A stretch of DNA of 64,000 nt from Candidatus Gastranaerophilales bacterium (GCA_944326485.1 CALVED010000002.1:1-64000), one strand, 5' to 3'; positions 53,433 to 62,961 are shown, counted from the first letter of the stretch. The notes: generated from the sequence alone by a model not told the origin. Made by a program: numbers and translations.

Positions 53433-54506
53433 ATGATGGATTATTTAATAATTGGTATTTTTATACTTGCTGTTGGAGCTTGTATTGGAAGCTTCTTAAA
53501 TGTAGTTGCTTTGAGGGCTTTATCTAAGGAGTCTATTATTTTCCCTTCATCAAAGTGTCCAAATTGTTCTAATCCTATAAAATGGTATGATAATATTCCT
53601 GTTTTATCTTATTTTTTAACTTTTAAAGGAAAATGCAGAAGCTGTGGAGCAAAAGTAAGTATTCAGTATCCTATAGTAGAGGCTTTAACATCAATAATAT
53701 TTCTAGCGGTATATTTTGCTTTTGGCATAACTCTAAAAACATTGTTATTATTAATATTGCTTTGTATTGCTATAGTAATAACAATTACAGATATAAAAAA
53801 AGAGTATGTTTTTGATGTACATAGTTGGATTTTTATAATAACCGCTTTGGTATATTCCGTATATTATCATGATGTATCTTTCGCTTTTATAGGTTTTGTT
53901 GGTGCTGCTGTTATTATGGAAGTGATAGCTAGGGTTTCTTATTACTTAGTAAGAAAGAATAATGAGGAAAAAATTGAAGAAACTGATAAAAATGATGTTA
54001 ATCCTACAAATGAAGAAGAAAAAGAGGAAGACATAGATATAAATGATTATATAAAGAAATATAAAAGGGCCTTTGGAGAAGGTGATACGTATTTGGCTGC
54101 AGGTGTTGGTGCACTTTTAGGTATAAAATATTTTCTTGTTGCAGTTGCTTGTGCAATTATATTTCAAGCTCTTTGTATTTTGCCTCAATTCTTTATAAAC
54201 CTATATAGAAAAAAAGAAATAAGATTATTATGTTCTCTTGGAACATTCGTAATTTTAGCTATTTTATATTTCTTATTATCAAATATTCTTAAATTAAATA
54301 TATTTATTGTATTTGCTTTTATTATTGCCTTAATTTATTTTGCAATAGATACAATTACAAGACTAAAGAAAATTGTAAACAATGATGGATATAAAGCAAT
54401 TCCATTTGGACCTGCATTGTTATTTTCCGGATTTATAATTTTATTTTATGGTAATTATATTGTTTACTTTATAAAAAAATATATTTTTATGGTTGGTAAT
54501 ATGTAG
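53433..54506 (+). CDS. pilD: Prepilin peptidase / N-methyltransferase with internal insertion
   Basis: A 357-residue aspartic membrane protease that cleaves and N-methylates type IV prepilins. The N-terminal methylase region has G-A-C-I-G-S-F-L-N-V and two zinc pairs (C-P-N-C and C-R-S-C). Asp residues lie in I-T-D-I-K-K-E and in the catalytic G-E-G-D-T-Y-L-A-A-G (GxGD). Between them is an unusual ~40-residue acidic stretch rich in Asn/Glu/Asp (about 172-213). Two to four extra hydrophobic segments follow after the usual end, so it is ~100 residues longer than typical. Co-transcribed with sigF. The ATG at 53433 has ggtgg upstream. Confidence 0.92.
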   Translation: MMDYLIIGIFILAVGACIGSFLNVVALRALSKESIIFPSSKCPNCSNPIKWYDNIPVLSYFLTFKGKCRSCGAKVSIQYPIVEALTSIIFLAVYFAFGITLKTLLLLILLCIAIVITITDIKKEYVFDVHSWIFIITALVYSVYYHDVSFAFIGFVGAAVIMEVIARVSYYLVRKNNEEKIEETDKNDVNPTNEEEKEEDIDINDYIKKYKRAFGEGDTYLAAGVGALLGIKYFLVAVACAIIFQALCILPQFFINLYRKKEIRLLCSLGTFVILAILYFLLSNILKLNIFIVFAFIIALIYFAIDTITRLKKIVNNDGYKAIPFGPALLFSGFIILFYGNYIVYFIKKYIFMVGNM

Positions 54507-54507
54507 T

Positions 54508-54540
54508 AAAAAAAGAGAACTTTTAAAGTTCTCTTTTTTA
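54508..54540. terminator. Bidirectional terminator between pilD and recA
   Basis: aaaaaaagagaactt and aagttctctttttt form a long near-perfect stem, between two convergent genes. Confidence 0.88.
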
Positions 54541-54557
54541 TTTTATTAATTTTAAAT

Positions 54558-55595
54558 CTATTCTTTATTAGCCAGAGCTTCTCTTACTTTTTGTTCAATT
54601 TCAGCTTCTAAAGCAGGATTTTCAGCAAATAGTTCCTTTACTTTATCTCTGCCTTGTCCGAGTTTTTCATCATTATAACTGAACCAAGCACCTGCTTTTT
54701 TAATAATATCAAGGTTAACTGCCATATCTAAAATACAGCCTGATTTACTTATTCCCTTGCCGTAAATAATATCAAATTCAGCTACTCTAAAAGGTGGTGC
54801 AACTTTATTTTTAACAACCTTAACTTTTACTCTGTTTCCAATTTCTTTATCATCTTTTTTTAAAGTTTCTGTTTTTCTTATATCAAGTCTTATACTTGCA
54901 TAATATTTTAAAGCATTACCACCTGTTGTTGTTTCGGGACTGCCATACATAACTCCTATTTTTTGTCTTAATTGGTTTATGAAAATGACAGTGGTGTTTG
55001 TCTTACTGACAATACCCGTTAATTTTCTTAAAGCTTTTGACATTAATCTTGCTTGGAGTCCCATTTGTTTGTCTTCCATTGCTCCTTCAATCTCATCTTT
55101 TGGAACAAGAGCTGCAACTGAGTCAACAACTACAACATCAACTGCTGCTGAGCGAACAAGTTCTTCTGTTATTTCTAATGCTTGTTCTCCTGTATCTGGT
55201 TGTGAAATTAATAATTCATCAACATTAACACCTAAGTTCCTTGCATATTCAGGATCAAGAGCATGCTCTGCATCAACAAAAGCTGCAATTCCACCTTTTT
55301 TTTGACATTCTGCAACTATATGTTGAGCTAATGTGGTTTTACCACTGGCTTCAGGTCCATATACTTCAATAATCCTTCCTCTTGGAACACCGCCTATTCC
55401 TAATGCTACATCTAATGATAAAGCTCCTGTTGGAATTGTTTCAACCGCAACGGCTGGTTTATCTCCCAATCTCATTATTGAGCCTTTTCCAAAGTCTTTT
55501 TCTATTTTATCTATAGCAACTTTTAGTGCTTTTTGTCTTTCTTCCGAAATATTTGTTGTTTTTTCTGTTTCTTTTTCTTTTTCTTTTGTAACCAT
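54558..55595 (-). CDS. recA: Recombinase RecA
   Basis: A 345-residue RecA with every hallmark: Walker [28 protein letters not shown], the L1 and L2 loop sequences ([14 protein letters not shown]), and [11 protein letters not shown]. It binds single-stranded DNA, drives strand exchange and activates LexA cleavage. A Lys/Glu-rich leader of about 20 residues precedes the core. I looked for a GAAC-N4-GTTC or cyanobacterial SOS box upstream and saw none. Divergent from secD. Confidence 0.98.
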   Translation of the reverse strand: MVTKEKEKETEKTTNISEERQKALKVAIDKIEKDFGKGSIMRLGDKPAVAVETIPTGALSLDVALGIGGVPRGRIIEVYGPEASGKTTLAQHIVAECQKKGGIAAFVDAEHALDPEYARNLGVNVDELLISQPDTGEQALEITEELVRSAAVDVVVVDSVAALVPKDEIEGAMEDKQMGLQARLMSKALRKLTGIVSKTNTTVIFINQLRQKIGVMYGSPETTTGGNALKYYASIRLDIRKTETLKKDDKEIGNRVKVKVVKNKVAPPFRVAEFDIIYGKGISKSGCILDMAVNLDIIKKAGAWFSYNDEKLGQGRDKVKELFAENPALEAEIEQKVREALANKE

Positions 55596-55746
55596 TTTTT
55601 ATTCCCTTTGTCTACTAGAACATTATATCATTACATATTAGATAAAAGTATTATTTTACTTTTTGCAACATTATGTATTATTTTATGTTAGAAGTTAATT
55701 TTTTTGTTAAAATTTAATCAGTATTTGTATTATACAGGGGATATAT

Positions 55747-57048
55747 ATGAAAAATAAAATAATAATGTTCTGGGCAATAGTAATTTTAACTATTATTTCC
55801 ATAGTTATAATAAAAGTTAAACCTATTCCTTTGGGTTTGGACTTAGTTGGCGGTTCTAGAATTGTACTTGAAGCGCAAACAACTGAAAATATTTCAAAAA
55901 TAACCCAGGATATGATGGATGGTTTAAAAACAGCGCTTGAAAATAGAGTAAATGCTTTAGGAGTATCAGAAACCATGGTTCAACAAATGGGTGATAGAAG
56001 ACTTCTAATTGAAATTCCTAACGTATCTGATCCAAAGCTTGCAAGAGAATTTTTAGGTGAAACGGCAGAATTAGAATTTAAAAAACCAATAATAGATGAA
56101 GATGGAAATACAGTTGGATGGGAATCATCAGGATTATCAGGTGAAGATTTGAATAAAGCTGCAGTTGGTACTGATAATGCCGGAAGATGGTTGATAACTC
56201 TTGAATTTAATAATAAAGGTGCAGCTAAATTTGCAAAATTAACAAGAGAGTTTAAGGGTTATCCAATTGCAATATATTTTAATGGAGAAAGCATTTCAGA
56301 ACCGGTTGTTCAGCAAGAAATTACAGCAGGTCATGCTCAAATAACAGGTGATTTTACTCACGATGGAGCAAAGAAAATAGTAGACTTTTTAAATGCTGGT
56401 GCTCTCCCTGTTCCTGCTAAAATTATTGAAGAAAATACTGTTGGACCTACTCTTGGTGCAGATAGTCTTGATAAAAGTAAATTTGCAGGAATTGTTGGAC
56501 TTGGTGCCGTTATGTTATTTATGATTTTCTGGTATAGAGTCCCTGGATTAATTGCTGATATTGCTTTAGTAATATATTCCTTAATTGTATTTGCTATATT
56601 TAAAATGGTACCTGTCACACTTACATTAGCAGGTATAGCAGGATTTATTCTTAGTATTGGTATGGCGGTTGATGCAAATATACTTATTTTTGAAAGAACT
56701 AAAGAAGAATTGAAATCGGGCAGAACATTGTTTACAGCTATTAATGCCGGTTTTGACAGGGCCTTTACTAGTATTTTTGATTCAAATATGTCAACTATAA
56801 TTACTTGTGCTATCCTTTATTTCTTGGGTTCAAATATTGTTAAAGGTTTTGCTTTAACTTTAGCAATAGGTGTTATGGTTAGTATGTTTTCTGCCATTAC
56901 TGTTACAAAAAACTTCATGCACTTAATGTTTGGTACAGGACAACTTAAGCATCCTGCTTTATTTGGTTTAAAAGAATCAGATATAAATGAAGCATATGAA
57001 GCAACAGAAACAAAACGTGAAAAAGCAAAATTTGGAGTTTTAGATTAA
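55747..57048 (+). CDS. secD: Protein translocase subunit SecD
   Basis: A 433-residue SecD, the first half of the SecDF proton-driven motor that pulls proteins across the inner membrane after SecYEG. TM1 and L-G-L-D-L-V-G-G form the N-terminus. The periplasmic P1 region (about 40-245) includes R-V-N-A-L-G-V-S-E. The SecD signature follows in the membrane part: L-T-L-A-G-I-A-G-F-I-L-S-I-G-M-A-V-D-A-N-I-L-I-F-E-R. Six membrane segments are predicted. It lies 20 bp before secF in the conserved secDF order. A compact SecD like this is common outside Proteobacteria. Confidence 0.97.
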   Translation: MKNKIIMFWAIVILTIISIVIIKVKPIPLGLDLVGGSRIVLEAQTTENISKITQDMMDGLKTALENRVNALGVSETMVQQMGDRRLLIEIPNVSDPKLAREFLGETAELEFKKPIIDEDGNTVGWESSGLSGEDLNKAAVGTDNAGRWLITLEFNNKGAAKFAKLTREFKGYPIAIYFNGESISEPVVQQEITAGHAQITGDFTHDGAKKIVDFLNAGALPVPAKIIEENTVGPTLGADSLDKSKFAGIVGLGAVMLFMIFWYRVPGLIADIALVIYSLIVFAIFKMVPVTLTLAGIAGFILSIGMAVDANILIFERTKEELKSGRTLFTAINAGFDRAFTSIFDSNMSTIITCAILYFLGSNIVKGFALTLAIGVMVSMFSAITVTKNFMHLMFGTGQLKHPALFGLKESDINEAYEATETKREKAKFGVLD

Positions 57049-57068
57049 TAATTTTAAGGAGTATAAAG

Positions 57069-58058
57069 ATGTCATACAGTGTTTTAAACACAAAGAAAAT
57101 AATAGATGTAATTAAATATAGATGGGTTTGGTTAACTTTATCTTTAATACTTTTACTACCGGGAATTATTGCTATGGGCTGGTCAATGAAAGTTTATCCT
57201 ACTCATATACCACTTCTTGTTGGTATTGATTTTACAGGTGGTACTATAATTCAGTACTCAGTAAATGAAAGTGTTTCTACCGAGAAAATTGGTGAAATAA
57301 GAACAAAACTTTTAGAAAAAGATATTGAAAATCCTGTTATTCAAGTATTGAAGCCAGTTTCTTCTGATTCTGATTCTGCTATAAAAAATATTCTTTCAAT
57401 TAGAACACAATTTTCTGAGACAGGTCAGAATGAAAGTATAGATAAAGTTTCAGAAATAATTACTTCAGATTATCCAGATGCTCAAATAGTTCAAGTAAGT
57501 TCAGTAGGTCCTGTTCTTGGTAAGCAGTTATTTGTTAATTCAATGATTGCTGTTGCCCTTGCTCTTCTTGGTATTGTTATATATCTTACTTTGAGATTCC
57601 ATCTTGAATTCGCTTTAGTTGCATTCTTTGCATTATTTCATGATGTTCTTTTTGTAGTTGGTGTATTTTCTATTTTAGGTTTGTTATACGGTGTTCATAT
57701 TGATAGTTTGTTTGTAACAGCAATCCTAACAGTACTGGGCTTCAGTGTTCATGATACAATAGTTGTTTTTGACAGAATAAGAGAAAACTTAAAATTCTAT
57801 TCTAAAAAAGCTTCTTATGATGATATTGTTAATGCTTCTGTAAATCAAACATTGGCAAGAAGTATAAATACATCTTTAACAACATTAATAACACTTTGTG
57901 CTTTATATTTCTTTGGCGGTGTTACAACAAAAGATTTTGTTTTAGTTATGATTCTTGGTATTGCAATTGGTACATATTCAAGCATATTTTTTGCAAGTAC
58001 TATAGTTGCGCTTTGGAATGATATATCCTTGGCAAAAAAATCGAAAGCAGTTAATTAA
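57069..58058 (+). CDS. secF: Protein translocase subunit SecF
   Basis: A 329-residue SecF with L-V-G-I-D-F-T-G-G-T near residue 58 and six membrane helices. The conserved block V-L-G-F-S-V-H-D-T-I-V-V-F-D-R-I-R-E-N includes the Asp needed for proton coupling in SecDF. It forms the heterodimer with SecD upstream. aagga precedes the ATG. Its stop overlaps the start of the following regulator-like gene by one base, so three genes form one unit. Confidence 0.97.
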   Translation: MSYSVLNTKKIIDVIKYRWVWLTLSLILLLPGIIAMGWSMKVYPTHIPLLVGIDFTGGTIIQYSVNESVSTEKIGEIRTKLLEKDIENPVIQVLKPVSSDSDSAIKNILSIRTQFSETGQNESIDKVSEIITSDYPDAQIVQVSSVGPVLGKQLFVNSMIAVALALLGIVIYLTLRFHLEFALVAFFALFHDVLFVVGVFSILGLLYGVHIDSLFVTAILTVLGFSVHDTIVVFDRIRENLKFYSKKASYDDIVNASVNQTLARSINTSLTTLITLCALYFFGGVTTKDFVLVMILGIAIGTYSSIFFASTIVALWNDISLAKKSKAVN

Positions 58059-58477
58059 TGACTTATGATAAATCTTTATCTGAATTTATAAGAGAATCAA
58101 GAGAAAAAGCCGGTCTTTCAATAATTGGTCTTTCTAAAAAATCAGGACTTACAATTGATCAGCTTGAAGATATTGAAGCAGGTAAAGATTTATTTTTACC
58201 TGCAACAATTAGACAAAAATTGGCTAAAGGCTTAAAGCTAAATCCTTCTGATATTAAACAATATGAAAGAGTTCTACTTGTTTCCTATGATAATATAGAT
58301 GAGAATTATATAAATAGTGTTAAACAAGCCATTCTTAATGGTGAAACAGAAAATCTAAGATGTCCTATTTGTTCATCTAAGTTAAATACTAAAATTGTCA
58401 GATTAATTGACTTAGAAGATAAAATAGCATTACATCCTAAAGCACAATGCTCTAAGTGTTCTTTTCAAATAAAGTAA
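58058..58477 (+). CDS. XRE-type helix-turn-helix protein with C-terminal zinc ribbon
   Basis: A 139-residue protein. An N-terminal Cro/XRE-like HTH (about residues 5-65: L-S-E-F-I-R-E-S-R-E-K-A-G-L-S, G-L-T-I-D-Q-L-E-D-I-E-A-G) is followed by a C-terminal zinc ribbon with C-P-I-C (about 104-107) and C-S-K-C (about 132-135). Presumably a DNA-binding regulator whose zinc site is structural or a sensor. It overlaps secF by one base (taatga), so its dose follows the secretion genes. No family name is certain. It converges on pilO with a 1-bp gap. Confidence 0.75.
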   Translation: MTYDKSLSEFIRESREKAGLSIIGLSKKSGLTIDQLEDIEAGKDLFLPATIRQKLAKGLKLNPSDIKQYERVLLVSYDNIDENYINSVKQAILNGETENLRCPICSSKLNTKIVRLIDLEDKIALHPKAQCSKCSFQIK

Positions 58478-58478
58478 T

Positions 58479-59069
58479 TTATTTTGTTTTGGTTGGCTTC
58501 TTTGAGTATAGTGTTATAGACATATTTATAAGTATATAATCTGTATTTCCAGTGAAAGATGTTATATTTAACCTTGAAATGGAAATTAGGTATTTGAAAT
58601 TACTAAGAAGCTCATTCATAAATGTCTTTAACTGAGCATATGTTCCAACAAAAAAGAATTTTAATTCACATACGTTGTAACTATCCGAATAATTTAAGAA
58701 AATTGAATCATCAGCCGGTCTCATATCATATTCGATAGAACGAATTAATAAGCCATTATATTGTGCTTTTTTGATAATATCTTCAAACATTGTTCCAAAA
58801 ACACCAAGATTTTCATTGTCTGAATTTTCAGTTGTTTCATAGACCGGTTTTATTGATTGTAATTGAATTTCATCTTTTTCTTTTTTTTCTTTTGATTGAT
58901 CATATTTAATTTTATAGTTTTCAAACTCTGCTTTTACAGCACTTTGAGAATCATTTGCATTTTTATACTCCTCAAAGATTGCACTACTCATAGTATATAA
59001 AATTGCAAAAAATACAACTATAGCAATCAAAAAACATAATGGAACAATTTGTTTATTTTTCTTATTCAT
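58479..59069 (-). CDS. pilO: Type IV pilus inner-membrane platform protein PilO-like
   Basis: A 196-residue protein with a single N-terminal membrane helix (about 8-30), a coiled coil (about 35-70, rich in Lys/Glu) and a C-terminal ferredoxin-like alpha/beta domain. This is the PilO layout. PilO pairs with PilN in the periplasm to connect the inner-membrane platform to the outer-membrane secretin. Sequence motifs in PilO are weak, so the call rests mainly on topology and on its position 16 bp after the PilMN fusion. Confidence 0.82.
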   Translation of the reverse strand: MNKKNKQIVPLCFLIAIVVFFAILYTMSSAIFEEYKNANDSQSAVKAEFENYKIKYDQSKEKKEKDEIQLQSIKPVYETTENSDNENLGVFGTMFEDIIKKAQYNGLLIRSIEYDMRPADDSIFLNYSDSYNVCELKFFFVGTYAQLKTFMNELLSNFKYLISISRLNITSFTGNTDYILINMSITLYSKKPTKTK

Positions 59070-59085
59070 ATTTTCCTCTATTTAT

Positions 59086-60795
59086 TTATATCACTGGTGG
59101 TGGAGGTGTCAATGCATTAGAAGAAGAGGATGGGGTATTACGCGTATTCTTCATCATTTGTTGCGATTGGCTCCTTCTATCCTTTAGTGGCAAATTATTT
59201 ATATTTGACATAGTATTTTCTATATTTGCTTTAATTAAATCTTCTTGTTCATTTAATGAAACATCTACGCTTGATGTCTTTATTTCAAAAGTAAATCCAT
59301 TTTCTATTTTACTTGGTATCATAGAATCTTTTGAATTTATAGCTAATTTAGAAACCATTAAATCAGGATTCTTTTCTCTTAATCCTTTAACAAAAGTATC
59401 TACAAGTTCACTGGATTTTGCTTCACCAAGAATACCAATACCGCCTTCTGGATTTGTAACGAATTTTTTAATATATACATTATCTGGAATTTCTGTAGAA
59501 AGAAGCATATATACTGTAAAGATAGAAGTATTGTTATCGACAATCTTCTTTAATGTTGGAAATACATTTTTCTTTCCATTCTCAGAATTATCATCTATAC
59601 GTTTTTTAAATACTTGAATTTGATCTTGTGTTCCTCTATTTGCGTTTTGAATATTGTTAATACGACTTTGTAAAAGTAATTTTATTCCTGACCCTAAGAA
59701 TAACGCAAGAATAACTGAACATAAAAGTATAACAATTATAAATCTATACAAATCTACTTCATATCCGCCAACTTCAATTATATTCGGATTAATTCTTTCT
59801 GCGGGCATAAAGTTTATATTTAAAGGATAATCATCATAATCAGCAACAGCAGCACCTACAGCTTCTATTGTTAAATATGAAATCATATTTGCATCTATTT
59901 CGCCGCCTACGCCTGTTACTTCTATAAATTGTTCATTTGCATTAATACTTTTGTTTATGCAATCCACTTCACCCTTAAAATCAAGTCTAGATGCAAGAAG
60001 TTCTGAATTAACTTCGTCTGTTTCACTTATTATAAGTAGTGTTTGAGGATTATTTTTTGAAATTGTGTTTGCTGCTATTTTTGAAATAGTTGAATATACT
60101 TCTTCTGTAGAAAAGGATTTAACGGCTATTGGTTCTTCAAAACAATCAACAATATTATTTCCATTCATATAGAATGTACAACAACTATTTGGAGTTATTA
60201 GTAAAATTGCTGTTTTCTCTTCTTTTTGAACATGTTTATTAAACCTATCACAGAATTGAATTGCTTTTAATAGAGAAGAATATGAATTATCTATTCTTAC
60301 AAGATCGGCTTGCATTGAATCAAATATTTCAATTAATCTTCCAATAACTTTTGTTTGAATTGCACTGTATACAATGTTTTGTTGACTTCTTCCCAAAACC
60401 GGTGCAAGAATTGAATATGATATTGCCGGCTCATTTCTTTTAAATATATATAAATCTTCTATTTCTCCTTGAAGATTTTCAATTATGTATGGAGTTTCAG
60501 ATGTATTTTCAAGTGAAGTTATTCCAAAATGGACGTTAGGAAGATTTAATGTAACACTACATTCTTCAGGATTCAATCCTGCTTCTTCAAATAACCCTTC
60601 AACGACTTCTGTGAATTCATCATAGTCAATGATTTCTCTAATTGCATTATTATATTTTATATTTCCGGAAGCATATCTTACAACGCTTTTTGTGTTTTTA
60701 TCAACACATACAAGTTCTATAAAATTGTTTGCTGATAAAGAAATACCAACATGTATTCTTTTTTTAAATCCCAGTTTTTCTAATAACTCACTCAT
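59086..60795 (-). CDS. pilM: PilM-PilN fusion, type IV pilus assembly
   Basis: A 569-residue fusion. Residues ~1-330 follow PilM, the cytoplasmic actin-like ATPase (V-G-I-S-L-S replaces the usual V-G-L-D-I-G near residue 17; later T-G-V-G-G-E-I and A-V-G-A-A-V). At ~330-340 comes I-N-F-M-P-A-E-R, the N-terminal signature by which PilN binds PilM (I-N-L-L-P-x-x). A membrane helix follows (about 352-373), then a coiled coil and the PilN periplasmic domain (about 400-540). The tail is Ser/Pro-rich, ending in a Pro run. PilM and PilN are normally separate. PilO follows after 16 bp. Confidence 0.85.
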   Translation of the reverse strand: MSELLEKLGFKKRIHVGISLSANNFIELVCVDKNTKSVVRYASGNIKYNNAIREIIDYDEFTEVVEGLFEEAGLNPEECSVTLNLPNVHFGITSLENTSETPYIIENLQGEIEDLYIFKRNEPAISYSILAPVLGRSQQNIVYSAIQTKVIGRLIEIFDSMQADLVRIDNSYSSLLKAIQFCDRFNKHVQKEEKTAILLITPNSCCTFYMNGNNIVDCFEEPIAVKSFSTEEVYSTISKIAANTISKNNPQTLLIISETDEVNSELLASRLDFKGEVDCINKSINANEQFIEVTGVGGEIDANMISYLTIEAVGAAVADYDDYPLNINFMPAERINPNIIEVGGYEVDLYRFIIVILLCSVILALFLGSGIKLLLQSRINNIQNANRGTQDQIQVFKKRIDDNSENGKKNVFPTLKKIVDNNTSIFTVYMLLSTEIPDNVYIKKFVTNPEGGIGILGEAKSSELVDTFVKGLREKNPDLMVSKLAINSKDSMIPSKIENGFTFEIKTSSVDVSLNEQEDLIKANIENTMSNINNLPLKDRRSQSQQMMKNTRNTPSSSSNALTPPPPVI

Positions 60796-60918
60796 AATTA
60801 ACCTATTTTTATACCTTAATGTATATTATAACTATAATATTTTATAATTGCATTTTTGACAAGAAACTTAATGTATTAATTTTTATTTTATAACTACATC
60901 GTTTAATGTATAATGAAT

Positions 60919-61031
60919 GTAGTCCGAGAAAAATTTACGGTAAGTAAAAGAATAAGTACATTTTTCTGTTTTATTTTTTAAAAATTAAGCATTTTACTAA
61001 TCAGAATTACTCGGCAATTAAGTAAGATACA
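60919..61031 (+). repeat. Dispersed intergenic repeat, copy 9 (diverged)
   Basis: agtccgagaaaaatttacggtaag at the left and tactcggcaattaagtaagata at the right match the short form, while the middle is altered. It lies between the divergent pilMN and rlmB genes. Confidence 0.6.
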
Positions 61032-61066
61032 AAATAAGTATATTAAAATATATCCAAGGTGATGCT

Positions 61067-61816
61067 ATGGAAAATTATGTTTTTGGAAGAAACAATGTAT
61101 TTGAACTTTTAACTGAAGGTAATAGAGAAGTAAATAAAATAATATTAATGAAAAATATGAGAGAAAATGCAAAGATCTCTCAAATTATTGAAATGGCGAA
61201 AAAGAAAGGAATAGTTTTTCAATTTTTGCCTAAAGAAAAGTTTATACAATTTAAAGAATATTCACATCAAGGAGTTGTTGCCTATGTTTCTCCTATTAAA
61301 TATGTTGATATAAACGATTTTTTAGAAAGAAAAAAACAAAATAAGAAAGTTATTATTACAGATGGAGTAGAAGATCCACATAATTTTGGTTCTATAATAA
61401 GGACTGCTGTTTGTGCCGGTTTTGATGCTGTAATATTCCCTTCAAGAAGGAATGCTTCAGTTAATTCTACTGTAGAAAAATCTTCTGCTGGTGCAATTAA
61501 CCATATTGATATGATAATGGTTAATAGCCTTTCGTCTATTATAGATAAGCTGAAAGATAACGACTTTTGGATAATTGCAACAGATATAAATGCTAAAGAT
61601 AATTACTATGATATTGATTATTGTAATATGAATTTTGCAATAATTATGGGCTCCGAACAAGAAGGAATTTCAAGCACTATATTAAAAAAATCAGACTACA
61701 TAGTAAAAATCCCAATTTTAAATAATTTTGACTCATTAAATGTTGCAAATGCTGCAAGTATTATTATGTACGAAACTGTTAAACAATCGGTGCAAAAATC
61801 GGGGATTAGTGTATAA
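61067..61816 (+). CDS. rlmB: SpoU-family 23S rRNA (guanosine-2'-O)-methyltransferase RlmB-like
   Basis: A 249-residue SPOUT methyltransferase. A short N-terminal substrate-binding domain begins V-F-G-R-N-N-V. The C-terminal knot has D-P-H-N-F-G-S-I-I-R-T-A (motif 1), I-M-G-S-E-Q-E-G-I (motif 2) and I-P-I-x-N-x-x-D-S-L-N-V-A-N-A-A-S-I (motif 3). This is the RlmB/TrmH pattern; RlmB methylates G2251 of 23S rRNA, and the presence of the N-terminal domain favours RlmB. It is probably co-transcribed with the sigma factor gene, which starts 21 bp after its stop. Confidence 0.92.
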   Translation: MENYVFGRNNVFELLTEGNREVNKIILMKNMRENAKISQIIEMAKKKGIVFQFLPKEKFIQFKEYSHQGVVAYVSPIKYVDINDFLERKKQNKKVIITDGVEDPHNFGSIIRTAVCAGFDAVIFPSRRNASVNSTVEKSSAGAINHIDMIMVNSLSSIIDKLKDNDFWIIATDINAKDNYYDIDYCNMNFAIIMGSEQEGISSTILKKSDYIVKIPILNNFDSLNVANAASIIMYETVKQSVQKSGISV

Positions 61817-61837
61817 TATTTTTTATTGGAGGACTAA

Positions 61838-62821
61838 ATGACCGAAAGGCAAGATAACTTTTCCATAAATGAAGATGAAAATTCACAACAAGATGAACTT
61901 GTTGTTGATTTAAATGATGAAGATATTTTTAATGCAGTTGAAGAACCAAAAGTTCCTGAAACTCAAACAAGTGCTATTGCAGATGATTCTGTAAAAATTT
62001 ATTTACAACAAATAGGTAAGATTAAATTATTAAGTAATGATGAAGAATTAGAAATTGCAAAAAAAATTAAAGAAGAAAACTCAGAACAAGCTAAAAAAAT
62101 ACTTGTAAATGCTAATTTAAGGTTGGTAGTTAGTATTGCTAAAAAATATATAGGCAGAGGTCTTTCTTTTCTTGATTTAATTCAAGAAGGTAATATGGGA
62201 TTAATGCGTGCAGCTGAAAAGTTTGATTATTCTAAAGGATATAAATTTTCAACCTATGCTACTTGGTGGATTCAGCAGGCTATAACAAGGGCAATTGCTG
62301 ATAAATCAAGATTAATAAGACTTCCAGTTCATATGATTGAAACATTGAGCAAGATAAAGAAAATATCTATGGATTTAACAATAGAAAATGGTACTGCGCC
62401 AACGAAGGAAGAAATTGCTTATAAGTTAGGAATGCCGGTTCAAAAACTTACTTCTTTGATTGAATCAGCACAGGGTACTATAAGTATGGAATCTCCGGCT
62501 AATCAAAAAGATGAGAATACTAAGCTATCTGATTTTATTGTTGATGAAACAACATTATCTCCTGATACTAAAGTTACACAGGATAATTTATTTTGTGATA
62601 TTAAAAAAATGCTTAATCATTTAAGTGAAAAAGAACGCAATGTCCTTATTATGCGTTATGGACTTGATGATAATGGAGAAAAGAAGACACTTGAAGAAAT
62701 TGGTACTTATTATGGAGTATCAAGAGAAAGAATTAGGCAAATTGAAAATAGAGCTATGAGTAAATTGAAAAAGTTATGTAGAAATAATAATATTACTACC
62801 AGTTTAAAAAACTATATTTAA
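61838..62821 (+). CDS. RNA polymerase sigma factor, primary type (RpoD/SigA-like)
   Basis: A 327-residue sigma-70 protein. After an acidic N-terminal stretch (about 1-50) comes region 1.2 ([11 protein letters not shown]), then regions 2.1-2.4 ([38 protein letters not shown]). Region 3 follows, then region 4.2 ([23 protein letters not shown]). The size and 2.4/4.2 sequence fit a group 1 or group 2 sigma of the cyanobacterial kind. Whether it is the housekeeping factor cannot be settled here. ggagg precedes the ATG. Confidence 0.93.
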   Translation: MTERQDNFSINEDENSQQDELVVDLNDEDIFNAVEEPKVPETQTSAIADDSVKIYLQQIGKIKLLSNDEELEIAKKIKEENSEQAKKILVNANLRLVVSIAKKYIGRGLSFLDLIQEGNMGLMRAAEKFDYSKGYKFSTYATWWIQQAITRAIADKSRLIRLPVHMIETLSKIKKISMDLTIENGTAPTKEEIAYKLGMPVQKLTSLIESAQGTISMESPANQKDENTKLSDFIVDETTLSPDTKVTQDNLFCDIKKMLNHLSEKERNVLIMRYGLDDNGEKKTLEEIGTYYGVSRERIRQIENRAMSKLKKLCRNNNITTSLKNYI

Positions 62822-62838
62822 TATTTAAGCAACTACTA

Positions 62839-62961
62839 TGTCCGATAAAAAATTCACGATAAGCTGAAAGTGTGAGTGAATTTTTTGAGTGGCGTTTTCA
62901 AAATGTGAGTACTTTGTTTGCGAGGATGAGAAGGTAACAAAGTGCGATACTAGATTAAATT
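62839..62961 (+). repeat. Dispersed two-hairpin intergenic repeat, copy 10 (short form)
   Basis: A complete 123-bp short copy from tgtccgataaaaaattc to gatactagattaaat with both hairpins. The linker is ttgagtggcgttttcaaaatg. It starts 17 bp after the sigma-factor stop. Confidence 0.85.

Noticed and set aside
55596-55746. An SOS (LexA) box before recA
   Set aside because: I looked for GAAC-N4-GTTC and the cyanobacterial RGTAC-N3-DGTWC type and found no convincing match.
8185-62961. The dispersed repeat as a CRISPR array or insertion sequence
   Set aside because: Copies are kilobases apart, have no regular spacers, and contain no transposase frame; no cas or transposase gene is in the window.
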